A stretch of DNA of 64,000 bases from Glossina fuscipes (lineage: Eukaryota; Arthropoda; Insecta; Diptera; Glossinidae), in assembly GCF_014805625.2 (NCBI RefSeq), contig NW_023998464.1, positions 7,305,691 to 7,369,690 of the forward strand. The letters are read 5' to 3'. The notes beneath the pieces were generated by a model. It ran no database searches. It saw only the letters and a program-made list of their open reading frames with translations, and was not told the origin of the DNA. Positions 23,653-34,796 of the stretch are shown piece after piece. The stretch's first letter is position 1; each line of letters begins with the position of its first letter. Position numbers and translations under genes: made by a program.

Positions 23653-26088
23653 TATGCATGTATAACGTACATAAAGTATATATAACATAAGGTATACATT
23701 GCTCTCTCACGTAAAAATATTGCCACGCTTCAACATATTTGCTATAATTAATTTATTTAGTCATTCATGTATAGAATTCAGTCACAATATAGAATAGATT
23801 CGGCTGAATAAAACACAATTCAAGATGGAAGGGTTAAATTATAGCATTATAATAATAATATAGTTGAAGGAGAGAAAGAAAAGAATAATGAAAAAAAAAG
23901 AAAATTGAGATTTTGTTTCTTCAACTGATACCCATAGTCTTTACAGCGAGTTGTTGCTGAAGTTTTCACCGCGTCTGCGTCTTTTTACGTTGGTTCTCAG
24001 CTACGCTATGTCTCGAGATGATGACTTAACGTTTAATGTTACGCTTCGCTGTAGAATTCTTACAAAGCATATTAAATTCAGTCTTCAGACGTTCTTCAAA
24101 AAACATAATTTGGATAAAAAGCTGCAAAGGCAAGTAACTAAGTATACGGTAAGTATAAAATAATTGAATCCAATTCAGTGGTAATTTCTACATACAAGAC
24201 ACTATTTGTGTTGTGCGGATTGCATTGTACGGATATGAACCTAAATATAAAGTCCATTAAAAATTCAGTGGATGTGCACTGTCACTCCCGTCATAAAGTC
24301 GTATTTTGAAAGCTTTTTTATACGACAAAAGGGCACTATTTTAACTTGTTGGCATACTGAGTGGAAGTGAACAGCTTGGACGAAATGAGCTCATTTTTTG
24401 AACGTTCTTGTATTTCGGTGTAATGAATGTTGCTACAAAGTTATGATTTGACTGATAAGTTCGCTTTGTTAAATTTGAAACGGATTGGTATTGGGCACAT
24501 TCACCCATTCATGAATGACATAAGATTACCAGAGTAACTTCGATAATTAGTAATTAAAATAAGTTATGAATAAAACATAATGAGCACTGGATGCTCTTTA
24601 CAAATGCGAATCGTCTGATATTGAGCTCATTTAGGAAAGCCTGGTAAAACGACTTACAAATGAATATTTGACAATATTATGAATGGAATGATGGTAAGTC
24701 ATTGTAACTGTGAGCGTTTTTTCTTTCGTATAGGCTGTTAAGAACATTGCTGTCAAGGTAACACTGCACAAATATGAAAGCAAACAATGCAACTCTTCTA
24801 TACTCTAGTTAAGGCGGAGAGTTCGTTTAATCACATTGTATGAAATATTTTCTGATGTGTTAGCCGCGTTACGGATAAACACAAGCGCGATTAGGTTTGT
24901 GGACGGCCAGGTCTTCCAATTGAATGCACAGTGTTTAGCGGCGTAGCGACTTTTTGCTAAAAGGGATAAATGAATGGCGTAAATCGAGACCGAAGGAATT
25001 GGTATTCTATAACGGAGAGCAAAACAGGTAAAAGGTAATAAAAAGCGAAAAAAAATTTGTTAACAAAAATACAAAAAGCAAAGCTCATAACAAATATAAT
25101 CAGAACTGAAGAGCTGTTATGGCTTGTACGCAAATAATGTTTGTTAATGTTCGTTAAGGGTACAATGGAAGCTGGAGAAATTGCACTTTACAGCTTTAAA
25201 ATATTTACATCTAGAGTTGCATAGAGTTTCAAGCCTGCTCCAAAGCAAAAATAAAGCGGTAAATGGTTATCGAAAATGTTAGCGGTTGCCAAACGCGTTC
25301 GAAAGGTGGCCGAGTATAAACGGAAGTGCATTTGTGTTAAATAATCTGCCAATATTTCTTTTCACTCCATATGTGATGCAATTTAGAATGAGATTTGTAT
25401 CGATTGACGTTAGAACACAACTATATCTGCGGTTTAATCACATGATGATGGCATTGATGACAAGTCCGGATTTATCGGTTTTACTGCAGTACTGTTGCTT
25501 CTGCAATTGAGTGGCATCCAATTAAACGCTTTTTTTCGCACATTGTTTTATTTGTTTTTGTTTACACCGATGTTGGCTACTAAGGTTTACTTAATATCGT
25601 GGCAATCAATTTAAATTATTGCTTTTATTTTTTCGGGAAAAACAACGTAAATTTTCACTTTAAAATTTAAGGGAAAATATATTTATGTGTTCGGTTTAAT
25701 TAAATGAAGAGTTTTGAAAATGTTTTACGTAAATTCAATGAAATTGAACGTAAAGCTTGATTCAATTTTTATCACAACTGATTGCAAATGCAAATTGAAA
25801 TCAATTTTCATAATGCGTCGAGTATTGAATACGTTATCCTTATCCCGTGTCCTTTCATAGCGGTACTCGTTCTGCGCTGGTGTAAACGAACTTATTTTAA
25901 ATTCTTTTAAGAGTTAAGCTGACTATAGTCTATTATTTTGTACGGAATAGCATTCGCGAATAATCGAAATTCTGACTGTGTAATTCAACATCTCCTCTAA
26001 AAAAGCGTAAGGTTTGCTTGTAAAAAAGGCGTAAGAGAACTTTTCGTCCAAAAATCTTTGGAAGAGATTCAATCCAATTTAATTTTAT

Positions 26089-26440
26089 CCATCTGCCTGC
26101 CTTTCGCATCATTTCCTTATCATTTCTGCCGCTTTCTTTCGGAGATTAACTTATACATCCATGCGTCTGTCTACGTCACCGTCTTTTGCAGTTCGATACC
26201 GATCAAAGTTTTTTCTTTTAGATTAATTTCAAAAAATCGACCCTGTCTGTCCGTATATTCATTTTCTTATCAATATCTTCACATTAAATTTCAAAATCAA
26301 GAACGTTTCTTCTTAAATTCAACAATCTGTCTCTGCTTTTTTTCCATTCCCTTGTTCGAAAATCGACAAAAGTCCGCTTATCTCTCAGCTTTCTTATATT
26401 TCTCTTCACATCATATTCGAAAATCTGGCTTTTTTTTTTT
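26089..26440. repeat. Degenerate pyrimidine-rich tandem repeat (~80 bp period)
   Basis: CTGCCTGCC, CGTCTGTCTACG, CTGTCTGTCCG and ATCTGTCTCTG recur at roughly 75-80 base spacing, each in similar T-rich surroundings with TTTCAAAAA(A)TCGAC or TTCGAAAATCGAC. The repeats are strongly diverged. An open frame here (26058-26549) is a by-product of T-rich composition. Confidence 0.35.
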
Positions 26441-27730
26441 TGCATTTTTCTTCAGAATAGGTCCGAAAATAAGCAAAATCGAATTATATGTACGCCTACA
26501 ATTAGTAAAAAGCAACACACAGGTAAAGCGTATTATGCATAGTTTTTAATCATAAGGAAACAAATCCTCGACTTCTTTTAAGGCAAACATATATTGTATT
26601 TGACATAAGATTCATGGCCATCTGCACATTTTCCATTGGCCAAAACGAACCGTTTAAGTTTTCACGCATTTGTCGAGACATTTGTTGTGCCTTTTTTCGA
26701 CTTAATCGTGACGATCGCAATGTCGATCGGTTCAAATACCGACCGTTCTCAATCGTTCTGTTACGTATACTGATGAAACAAGATTCAGTTACAAAGTATC
26801 TTATACCGGGGATTTTTTGACCAATATAAAGTTAATGTTGATCATTTGCTATTGATAGCGTCGCGTATTAATCTTTCAACCAGGTTTTTGCGACCAATAA
26901 TGCACTATACGTTTCTGCTCCTATCAAACAAAAACATTTCTTTCACCTGCAATGATTTGGCCAATACCAATACTTCGCCTGGATCAATTTATCATCTTTT
27001 ACGCCTCGCATTTTTAAATCACATTAATTTTACGACGATGCGACGCAAAAATGATTTTCTTTCATATATCTCCAGTAGATCTTTGAAGTTAAAGGCGTTC
27101 TTGGAAGCATTAGATTGGTCATGCCCCCACTGCAGAAAGCCAAAAATGTACTATTTTATAAGTTTTTATGCAGGCAGAAGGAGGTTTTGTGGAAATACGT
27201 AGAGAGCGCATCGCATAGTTGGCAAAAGCGCAGCTTGCGGTCCTTCAAAGCCGCTGTCGCATATATGCTATTTGGCTGTTTTGGTCAACCGCCTTCCTTA
27301 CCGTCAAGGTTCACTCTTTCTCCAAAATTGATCTTTGGGATTGAAATAAGTTTTGTCTTTCAATCTTAATTTTTTACGCTGTAAACGGAGAGAACTGGAA
27401 GGACGAATGGTTAAAAAGGAAAACACTATATATAGAGAGACATATGGACGAATATGGCTAATCCGGTCTTGGAATACAATGCTGCTGTAAAATATATTTA
27501 CTTTAGAAATTATTGCTTGGCATTATTGTCTCTTAAGTTTAGACTTCGAAGTTCTAATTTACCCGTTTCCGAATGCATGCTTCCCTGAATTTGAAACACA
27601 TTAAGAACTTCAAAGCTTATTATAAAAATGAAATGAAATCCAACATTTGTAGAATTTATTACCCACTTTCATGTTAGAAGAATCTGAGCAAAATTTTAAA
27701 TAGAAACAATGCGCATCTAATTACTCTTCA

Positions 27731-27736
27731 TTTATT
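27731..27736 (-). terminator. Polyadenylation signal of Ly6 gene 1
   Basis: TTTATT on the + strand (AATAAA on the minus strand), about 32 bases past the stop codon of the minus-strand Ly6 gene. Confidence 0.5.
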
Positions 27737-27767
27737 AATTAAGTTTCATTTTTTTAATTCTTTGCAA

Positions 27768-28254
27768 TTAATCAAAATTTGCATCGGAACGTAATTTAAG
27801 TACACACCACAAAACTAAAAGCACAATAATAACAAACACTAACACACCAACTGTCCAATATTTTGAAAGATAAGTAATTGAAGACATAAGCACATTAGTT
27901 TTAATGTCATTCGCCGAATTGCACCCGTCCTCCTTACATTTGTCACATTTAAACTTACGAGCGTCACACAGCCAAGAATTGTCGGCACACTCACGAAATA
28001 TTTCGGGTATGCCGGCTAAATTTTGTATCGTAATCAAACGTAATTTTTCAATAATAAAATATAATTTCGGGGAAAGGAGAAATTTTTAAATACCTTTCTT
28101 TAATTTTACCGCACAAGCTAATGTATTTGATGGGCATTCCTTTAGGAATGATGTAATTTTCCTCTCATCAATTTTATAGCAATCGCTCGTTTCTAAATTA
28201 TGGCACTGATGGCATTTCAAGGTTATCACTGAAATCAAAAGAGGAATCATTCTT

Positions 28255-28294
<40 letters not shown>

Positions 28295-28366
28295 TGATTG
28301 CCTCCTACCTTGGTCCGAAAACACAATAATCGAAGAAAAGATTATTGTAAGCAAGCGACACAACAT
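27768..28366 (-). CDS. Ly6/three-finger protein with transmembrane tail (Ly6 gene 1)
   Basis: Three exons on the minus strand: 28366-28309, 28228-28094 and 28015-27768, all junctions GT-AG and phase 1, giving 146 residues. Exon 1 is a signal peptide (MLCRLLTIIFSSIIVF). Exon 2 starts the Ly6 fold with LKCHQCHNLETSDCY, then LKECPSNTLACAVKLKK. Exon 3 has FRECADNSWLC and the diagnostic CDKCKEDGCNSA. The protein ends with a long hydrophobic segment (WTVGVLVFVIIVLLVLW) followed by a polar tail CVLKLRSDANFD. This is a single-pass membrane protein layout rather than the usual GPI signal. Ly6 proteins are small disulphide-rich secreted or surface modulators of channels, junctions or receptors; a specific role cannot be assigned. 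Intron 1 holds a TA microsatellite; the poly(A) signal is 32 bases past the stop. It is paired head-to-head with the next Ly6 gene. Confidence 0.85.
28259..28291. repeat. (TA)n microsatellite in intron 1 of Ly6 gene 1
   Basis: A continuous TA tract of about 32 bases inside an 80-bp intron, so it makes up 40% of that intron. Length changes would alter intron size directly. Confidence 0.95.
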
Positions 28367-28668
28367 TTTGACTTTGTGACTGCAGAGCGCAGTAATCTTA
28401 AGACTCACACTAAAGTTTATCAAGAACAAATATTACAGAACTATTTATGACAAATTGCTGGGCTGTGATTAAGAATACAAAACCAATATTGGTTTGCTGG
28501 AGAAAATTACTCATCGTAATATGAATGAAAATCAAATCATAATTAATTATTGACTTTCACTTACTTAGTAAATCGTCAGCTAACTGATAGAAAAGTTGTA
28601 CTTTGTTTGTTTCTCTTTCTTTGTCTTGTTTGTGAAATCTTGGAAAAATAGCATAAAAATAATAAAAC
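28367..28668. promoter_or_regulatory. Shared divergent promoter region of Ly6 genes 1 and 2
   Basis: Only 302 bases separate the two start codons of the oppositely oriented Ly6 genes, so both transcription starts and any shared control elements must lie here or within the first introns. No clear TATA box was identified. Confidence 0.55.
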
Positions 28669-29889
28669 ATGCAATATTCTGCCTTTTATTTGCTATTTTG
28701 CTTGCAATTTGTGAACGGTTTAGCGAAAGCAGGTAACTCCTCGCTCTAACAAAACGATATAAAACTACAAAATAAGTGAAAATCTTTTATATCGTTTCTC
28801 TCTCTTCTTGCAGATATCCTTGAGTCGTTGTTTTCTTTTGAAGATAGCGAATCTTTGAGATGTTTTAAATGCTTTAATATCACAAATGATTTGTGCAATA
28901 AAATCAAATCGGCTCAGTCAGATCTAGTACAAGAATGTCGAAAAGATGCTACAGGTTGTGTAACTAAATATTTAAGAACAGGTGACTCGGTTGAAAAAGA
29001 AAATAAAATTTCATAGTCGGACAAAGCAGACTATAAAATACTCTACGCCAATTTATCTAATACAATTCTTCGTGTGTCTTTGTCATGGAGTTGTCAAAAA
29101 TTGTACCACTTGTTACCCTATAAAGGCTTTCATTAAAGAAGAGGAGAAAAATAGACCTGTACGGTCCAAACCGACCGCTGTAAATTTAAATGTATAATCA
29201 CTGATGTGGACATATTTGCATAAATGCTTACGTACATTGGTGAAGGTTCAAAAAATTGTCCAACTCTATCCAAATTTCACATATTTGTTCAAAACTTCAA
29301 AAAACCATTTTTGACCAACTTTCGTTGGAAAGTAAAAAAAATACATGTAACGGCTTTAACAAAAAAATTTTACTAACCCGAAGTGATTGTAAAAAATTAT
29401 CCTCTCCAATCCATTTGCGACGGTGAGTTTGTCCTTAAACGAAAATTGCATTTCTTGGATTAAAAAGAGCGAAAGATTAAATGGGCGGAAATTCGTAAAG
29501 CGATTTGCAAACTGTTTCTGAATAGGTTGCTTACGATAGAAGCTGGGCCCATTTTAAGTCTATTTGTGTTTTAATGTTTCCGCACAAGTTCAATACACTT
29601 TTACCGCAAGTGGTGTAGGGTATAAGAAAGAAAACGAAAATGCATTTTATAAATAATAATAACATTACCGTTTCCAGGCAACTACACTATACTGTCACGT
29701 GATTGTTACTACCACGATACGGGTTTACTGTTTAGCGATACAGATTGCGATGACGATGATAACGATAAGCTTGGCTATGATGAGGCAATTTGCGTGAAAT
29801 GCACAGATGCCTTATGTAACAGTGCCGCTAAGCGTACCGTACCAATTATCTTAATTATTGCATTATATTTGATAGCGTCGATGAATTAA
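28669..29889 (+). CDS. Ly6/three-finger protein with GPI-type tail (Ly6 gene 2)
   Basis: Three exons, 28669-28732, 28814-28981 and 29678-29889, all phase-1 GT-AG junctions, encode 147 residues. Exon 1 is a signal peptide (MQYSAFYLLFCLQFVNGL). Exon 2 has LRCFKCFNITNDLC, VQECRKDATGCVTKYLRTG; exon 3 continues NYTILSRDCYY, an acidic insert (DCDDDDND), then ICVKCTDALCNSA. It ends in a hydrophobic tail TVPIILIIALYLIASMN without charged residues after it, as in GPI-anchored Ly6 proteins. NIT and NYT are possible glycosylation sites. The exon structure and phases match Ly6 gene 1, supporting duplication from a common ancestor. Intron 2 (696 bp) is enlarged by a dispersed repeat. Confidence 0.87.
29011..29625. 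repeat. Dispersed repeat with inverted ends (copy in Ly6 gene 2 intron)
   Basis: Starts with AGTCGGACAAAGCAGAC then TACTCTACGCCA and ends with CCGCAAGTGGTGTAGGGTAT. The reverse complement of the end (ATACCCTACACCAC) matches the start, and the same start and end pair recurs at 33802-34796. No coding capacity was recognised. The copy fills most of intron 2 of the Ly6 gene. Confidence 0.55.
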
Positions 29890-32577
29890 AAATTTTTAGC
29901 TATAGCTAAACTATAAAGCATTAAATAAGAAAAAGTTAAGTAATTACTTTTTTTTGATAGCCACGCTTCCTATCAGCATTCTTCTTATAATGTTATCGAA
30001 AGTTAATTCTCTAAGCATTTGAGTATTTACAGGAAAAATTTTTAGGGAATTTCGTATAATCGTTAATGCAACAAAACTGAATTGATTTGACCGTCGATTT
30101 AAACAAGAGCAACAGTCTTCAGCAAACCTAATTTATTCGATTGACTTTAAGGAAACTCAATTTAAACGAAAGCGTAAGAAAAAATTATTCAAGTCCAAGA
30201 GAAGACAGTGCCTCAATTTGAGAAAACTTACTATAATAAATATGAAGTCCGAATGGCGTAAAACCAATAATTTGAAAAAGTAAAGTCCTAGGCGTCTGCG
30301 AAAAAATACTTCTCTAAATGTGAAAAATGTTAAATATTTAGATAGTTTACTGTGGACTTGTCATATCTTGAAGTTGTTCCCACCTGTTAATTAGAGTATG
30401 ACGCACAAGTCCTTCATGGAATCGCATATTTTTTTTGTTCAATGAGAGTTTGTCGTCTTATAAAATATGAATCATTTATTGTGAAAACAGGGCAAGTCCA
30501 TTTGTGTAAAAGTGAAGGTAACGAAAATAATGTATGAAACTAAAGATGATATTTTTCGCTTTAAATAACTTATAGTCACACAAATTTAGATTTTCTAATA
30601 TTTGCTAGTACCTGGATTATAAATATATTTATGTTGAAAGAGGTGCAAGTCCATGTTGAAATGCATATGATACATGATGAGCTGACTAGAAAATCTTTGC
30701 AGGAGGACAGGTTTGGTTAGAAGAGTGATCCGGAAGGATATTTTGCATCCTCCTTTGGTTTAAAAAAGACACAACCTTAACCTAGTTTTTCAGCATTCAC
30801 AAATCAATTTCATATTATATGTATTGACGTAAACGTTTACCCAATTTTCATATTATGCATATTTGGGAGAAGTGTATAGCATCCAAAGGAACCCAAGAAG
30901 TAGCATCTTGCTGTTCGAAGGTGCTGAAGGTTGCTGGAGGTGCCAATTTAAAAGTACATTGTAGCTTATAGTGGTACATGCCCTGGCCAAAACAGAAACA
31001 TAAGGTTATCCTTAGTGTAGATGAAATTTGTTCAATCTAGTGACTGGGAAAAGAATGACATTGATAGCAACTTTTTATTATCAAGACACACATGGTAATC
31101 TGGAAAATGAAATGCGTGCACATGCTCCCGGGTTGCTGTAAGGTGTCTATCACATGAATAAATACTTGTCGACAATTGCATAGCTTCTTGTTTTTACTAT
31201 TAAAAGTATGTTGCTTACAATATATAATTATTTTGAAAGCGAGGCAAGTCCATTTAGATATAAAATAACATCAATTTTTTTATAAATCATTGCAAACACT
31301 ATTGGACAATAAGCTCACAATTTTTTTATATGACAAAATACAAAAAAATAACAAAAATCGAAAGAACCGATGCGCTTGCTCCTCTTTCGAAATAAGCGAC
31401 TCGTACGTTTTATCTGTTGGCACAGGACGGTTAAGATTGTATAGAGAGATTAGAATTGTATGCACTTACTATAAACAAAATGTAGATATGAGAAGAGATG
31501 ACATAAAAGAGCGACGCTACCTTGCATGTGAGAAGAAAATTGTGTGCCATTTTCTCAAGTTTATTTACGAAAGACCAATCAATGTAGTGAAGTAAATTTT
31601 TCACATATGTTTATAAAATTGTTGAGGCACTTAGAATTATATTTTAAAAATAAAATGGCACTTAAAAAAAAGCATTTCTTGCAGCCGACTCTTAACCATA
31701 TTTTCTGTCTATCTCTCTCTCTCTCTACCGTTCGCTTCTGTTCTCTTTAATTTTCCTTTCCAAAATTATCACTTTCTATCTCTTCTTTCTACGCATATCT
31801 GCATATTTTATAATTTTTTTTTACTTTAGAACATTCGGATAATACGATATCTCTATTAAGACGATATATTAAGTCTGAGATGGAAAGTTATTTCTGTTTA
31901 ATCTTTAAATGTAGTAAGCTTTAAAGGCAATTTTCGAAAATGGAGATGTATAGATGTATTTTTCTTTGTCCGAATATATATCTCCTACGTTTTATTAAGA
32001 AAGTGGACATTATTGTAACGTTGTTTTCCTATCTCAATAAAGCGTTTTGGACGGCTGAAAAACCATTGGTACGGACGGAACGTAATATTGAAGTGGATGG
32101 TGAACATCACCGCAAATTTTTAACAACATCAATTTTTCGTTTTTATTGGCTTATATGTTCTCTTAGATATTGAAAAGCGACGTAAAAATATGATTATGGA
32201 CATGGCAGGTTTTTGAGTGCTCCTAAAATGTGAATTTCTAAACATAATTGAATATCAGAATACGAGCGGAGGAGGCTTTAAATGCGTTTTTCTCAAACAA
32301 CGACATTTTTACATTCGAATTTTTTTTGAAGAAAAAACCGTCGAGGATTTCCCATAAGTTCATTTAAATCTTTTTTAGCAACAAAAGTTTGCCTTCCTTT
32401 TGGTCAAAAATTGAATTTTTTCAATCAAACACTCACTAATTACACAAAGATCAATAGGTTTAAAACCCCTTACATATCTCTTTAGCTATTTTCCTCCTTC
32501 TCGTTTTATTAACTACGCTTCGCTAGAATAACTCTCTGCCGCGATGCCACTTTTTAAAATTATTCAACAACAATTTC
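29890..32577. other. Intergenic, no gene recognised
   Basis: AT-rich sequence 3' of Ly6 gene 2. It holds three dispersed copies of a short GCAAGTCCAT-containing motif (see findings) and a TCTC-rich tract near 31711-31727. The open frames at 31290-31750 and 31940-32173 show no domain. Confidence 0.5.
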
Positions 32578-33130
32578 TTTTTATACCCACCATCGAAGAA
32601 TGCATATCCATTTGTCATATAAAGTTTGCAACACCCAAAAGGAAGCTTCATAGATCCTGCAAAGTATATATATTCTTGGTTAACATGAAATTCTAAATTG
32701 ATTACACCGTGTCTGTCCATCTGTGAGTGTGTGGTGTATGTCGTCGAAAATATGGCGATATCGAATTGAAACTTGGTGGAAACATTGGAATTTTTTGTAT
32801 GCAGACTGATACTGATAATGGCATAAATTGGTCAGAGCACAAGCCGGCTATGTAGCGTCAACCGAACGCAACTCGGTTTTTTTAACCAAAAATTGCAACC
32901 AGAAATTGCAAAAAATTCGACCATTGCCACACAACCAGGAGAGTGCCAACAATAAACACCGTATAGACACAGAGACAAACGGACATGGCTAAATCAATTC
33001 AGAATTTCACGCTGATCAAGACTATATATATACTTTATACGGTGGATAAAGCTTCCTTTTGAAGGTTACGTACATTGTGAAAAAACAAAAACAAAATGAT
33101 TATATCCCCATCTTACAGCGGTGGATATAA
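32578..33130. repeat. Dispersed non-coding repeat with inverted ends
   Basis: Bounded by TATACCCACCATCG and, about 550 bases on, AGCGGTGGATATAAA, whose reverse complement (TATATCCACCGCT) resembles the start. The inside contains ACGGACATGGCTAAATC and CTGATCAAGACTATATATAT then TTTATACGG, a sequence style I associate with repeats across drosophilid and tephritid genomes. No protein coding was found. Confidence 0.5.
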
Positions 33131-33801
33131 ATAAAATTTTAATATGTTATGTTATATGGTGCGCTTGTTTCTCTATTTCGAATCGAAGAATCGATACAAT
33201 GTACACGGTTCCTTCCAACACACCTTGAAAATAGTGAGTAAAATTAATTATACTGAAAGAAAAGGTGGAAGGTAAGCAAAATCCCATTCATTTTTTTATA
33301 ACCATAAATTATGCATACGCGAAATTCGGCCCCAGCTGAATATAAATTTCTTATTTTTTGTAAGTTAAAGTTTTTGTAGGAATTTTTCGAAAACGGTTCC
33401 AAAAAACTGCAACACTTTGTCCAAACTGTCCACATTCATTTAATACGCCAAAGTTCGTATCTTCTCGCCGACTTTTTTGAAGAAATATTAAAATAGGAAG
33501 ATTTTTTCAAACGACCTTTTAAAATAGCTTCATATGGGGAGCGGTCATAAAATGGTTCGATTGAAATAGTATCCGTTTTTGGTCCAAAATATGCCAGTAA
33601 ATCGAATTTTATCAAATTATACTGAAAATTACTACCTACATACAGAATACGCATATACATTAAACAGATAATAGATAGGTATGATTGATTTTAACTCGAT
33701 TTGTACCATAAAAGCTGGGCATATGGTTCAGGATTTTAATTCATTAACACAACTTAATGTACTTAAATTACGAGTGCTGTAGAATATAACAAAATAACAT
33801 T

Positions 33802-34796
33802 AAAACAAGTCGGAATATTATACTCAGACAAGGCCGACCATTGAATTCTCTACACCATATTTACCAAAAATGTTGTTACTTTTCAGGTTCCCCCATAAAA
33901 AACTGCAAGTCAATCTTTTTCTTCACACAATAAGTACATAGTCTGAAGCCTAAAAAATAGATCAATATGATCCAAATTACCTACCGTACTACCGACCAAT
34001 TTTCATCATAAAATGTGAAAAATTAAATCTTGTTCTGAAGGCGTTACCAGTCATAAGAAATCTGATGTGGAGAGTTATCCAGGAAATGGGCCCATATTGT
34101 TCAAATTTGGTCCACATTTTTATGTCTAATTAACACAGTGAACAAATTTTCATCATAAAACTAACTTAACTATTTGACCTTTTCAGAGTCATGCAATGGT
34201 ATCCAAAAAATAGACCTTGTTGGTCCAAACTCGGTAAAGCTCATTTGTTTGTCAATTTACTATTACAAACCAATTTTCATCATGAAATGTTGAAAATTAA
34301 ACCTTTTTACGATATGTATAGTCAGTTTTCATAGGAACGATTATCAGAGAGTGCGTTCAAAAAATTGTCTCCGCCGAATCAAATTTTTCGTACCAATTTA
34401 GAATGTCGAAACCTTATAGCTGAGCGACTTTTGGCGAGAAATTTTTAAAATTGCAATTATTTTCATACAGCGACTTTTCAAAAGAAGGCGTTATACGTGG
34501 AGTGATTTAAGAAGTAGATCGATTCGAACCATTATCAAATTTCGTCCAAATATATCAAAAATTGCTATCTGCATGTTGAACACAAATTTACATGGACAGA
34601 GATCACATGGACAGGAGAACGGATGGACGGGCAGGAAGAGAGGCTTAGATTCGTTCGTTCAGAATCGTTTTCTGAATTAATCGGCATAGTATAAGTTGAA
34701 TTTGTCTAAGGCCTTTCTGAGTGTTACATACATTCATGGGCACACAAACTCAACATAGTCTTTACCACAAGTGGTGGAGCGTATAAACACATAAAT
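33802..34796. repeat. Dispersed repeat with inverted ends (longer copy)
   Basis: Begins AAAACAAGTCGG then GACAAGGCCGACCATTGAAT and CTCTACACCA; ends TTACCACAAGTGGTGGAGCG then TATAA. The ends match those of the repeat at 29011-29625. Internally it has several TTTTCATCATAAAA..TG segments (near 34001, 34148 and 34271) and a GGACAGGAGAACGGATGGAC run. It is non-coding and probably non-autonomous. Confidence 0.55.

Larger units (their letters stand above)
23260..27767. other. Intergenic, no gene recognised
   Basis: Contains a TA microsatellite at 23612-23652 and a pyrimidine-rich stretch at 26089-26440 with recurring TCTGTCTG-like and TTCGAAAATCGAC-like segments. Open frames such as 23951-24163 (which happens to end at a GTAAGT-type donor) and 26846-27202 have no recognisable domain. 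Confidence 0.55.

Noticed and set aside
26846..27369. Two overlapping frames with CPHC and other Cys residues
   Set aside because: No recognisable family, no consistent splice sites, and the Cys pairs do not form a known finger.
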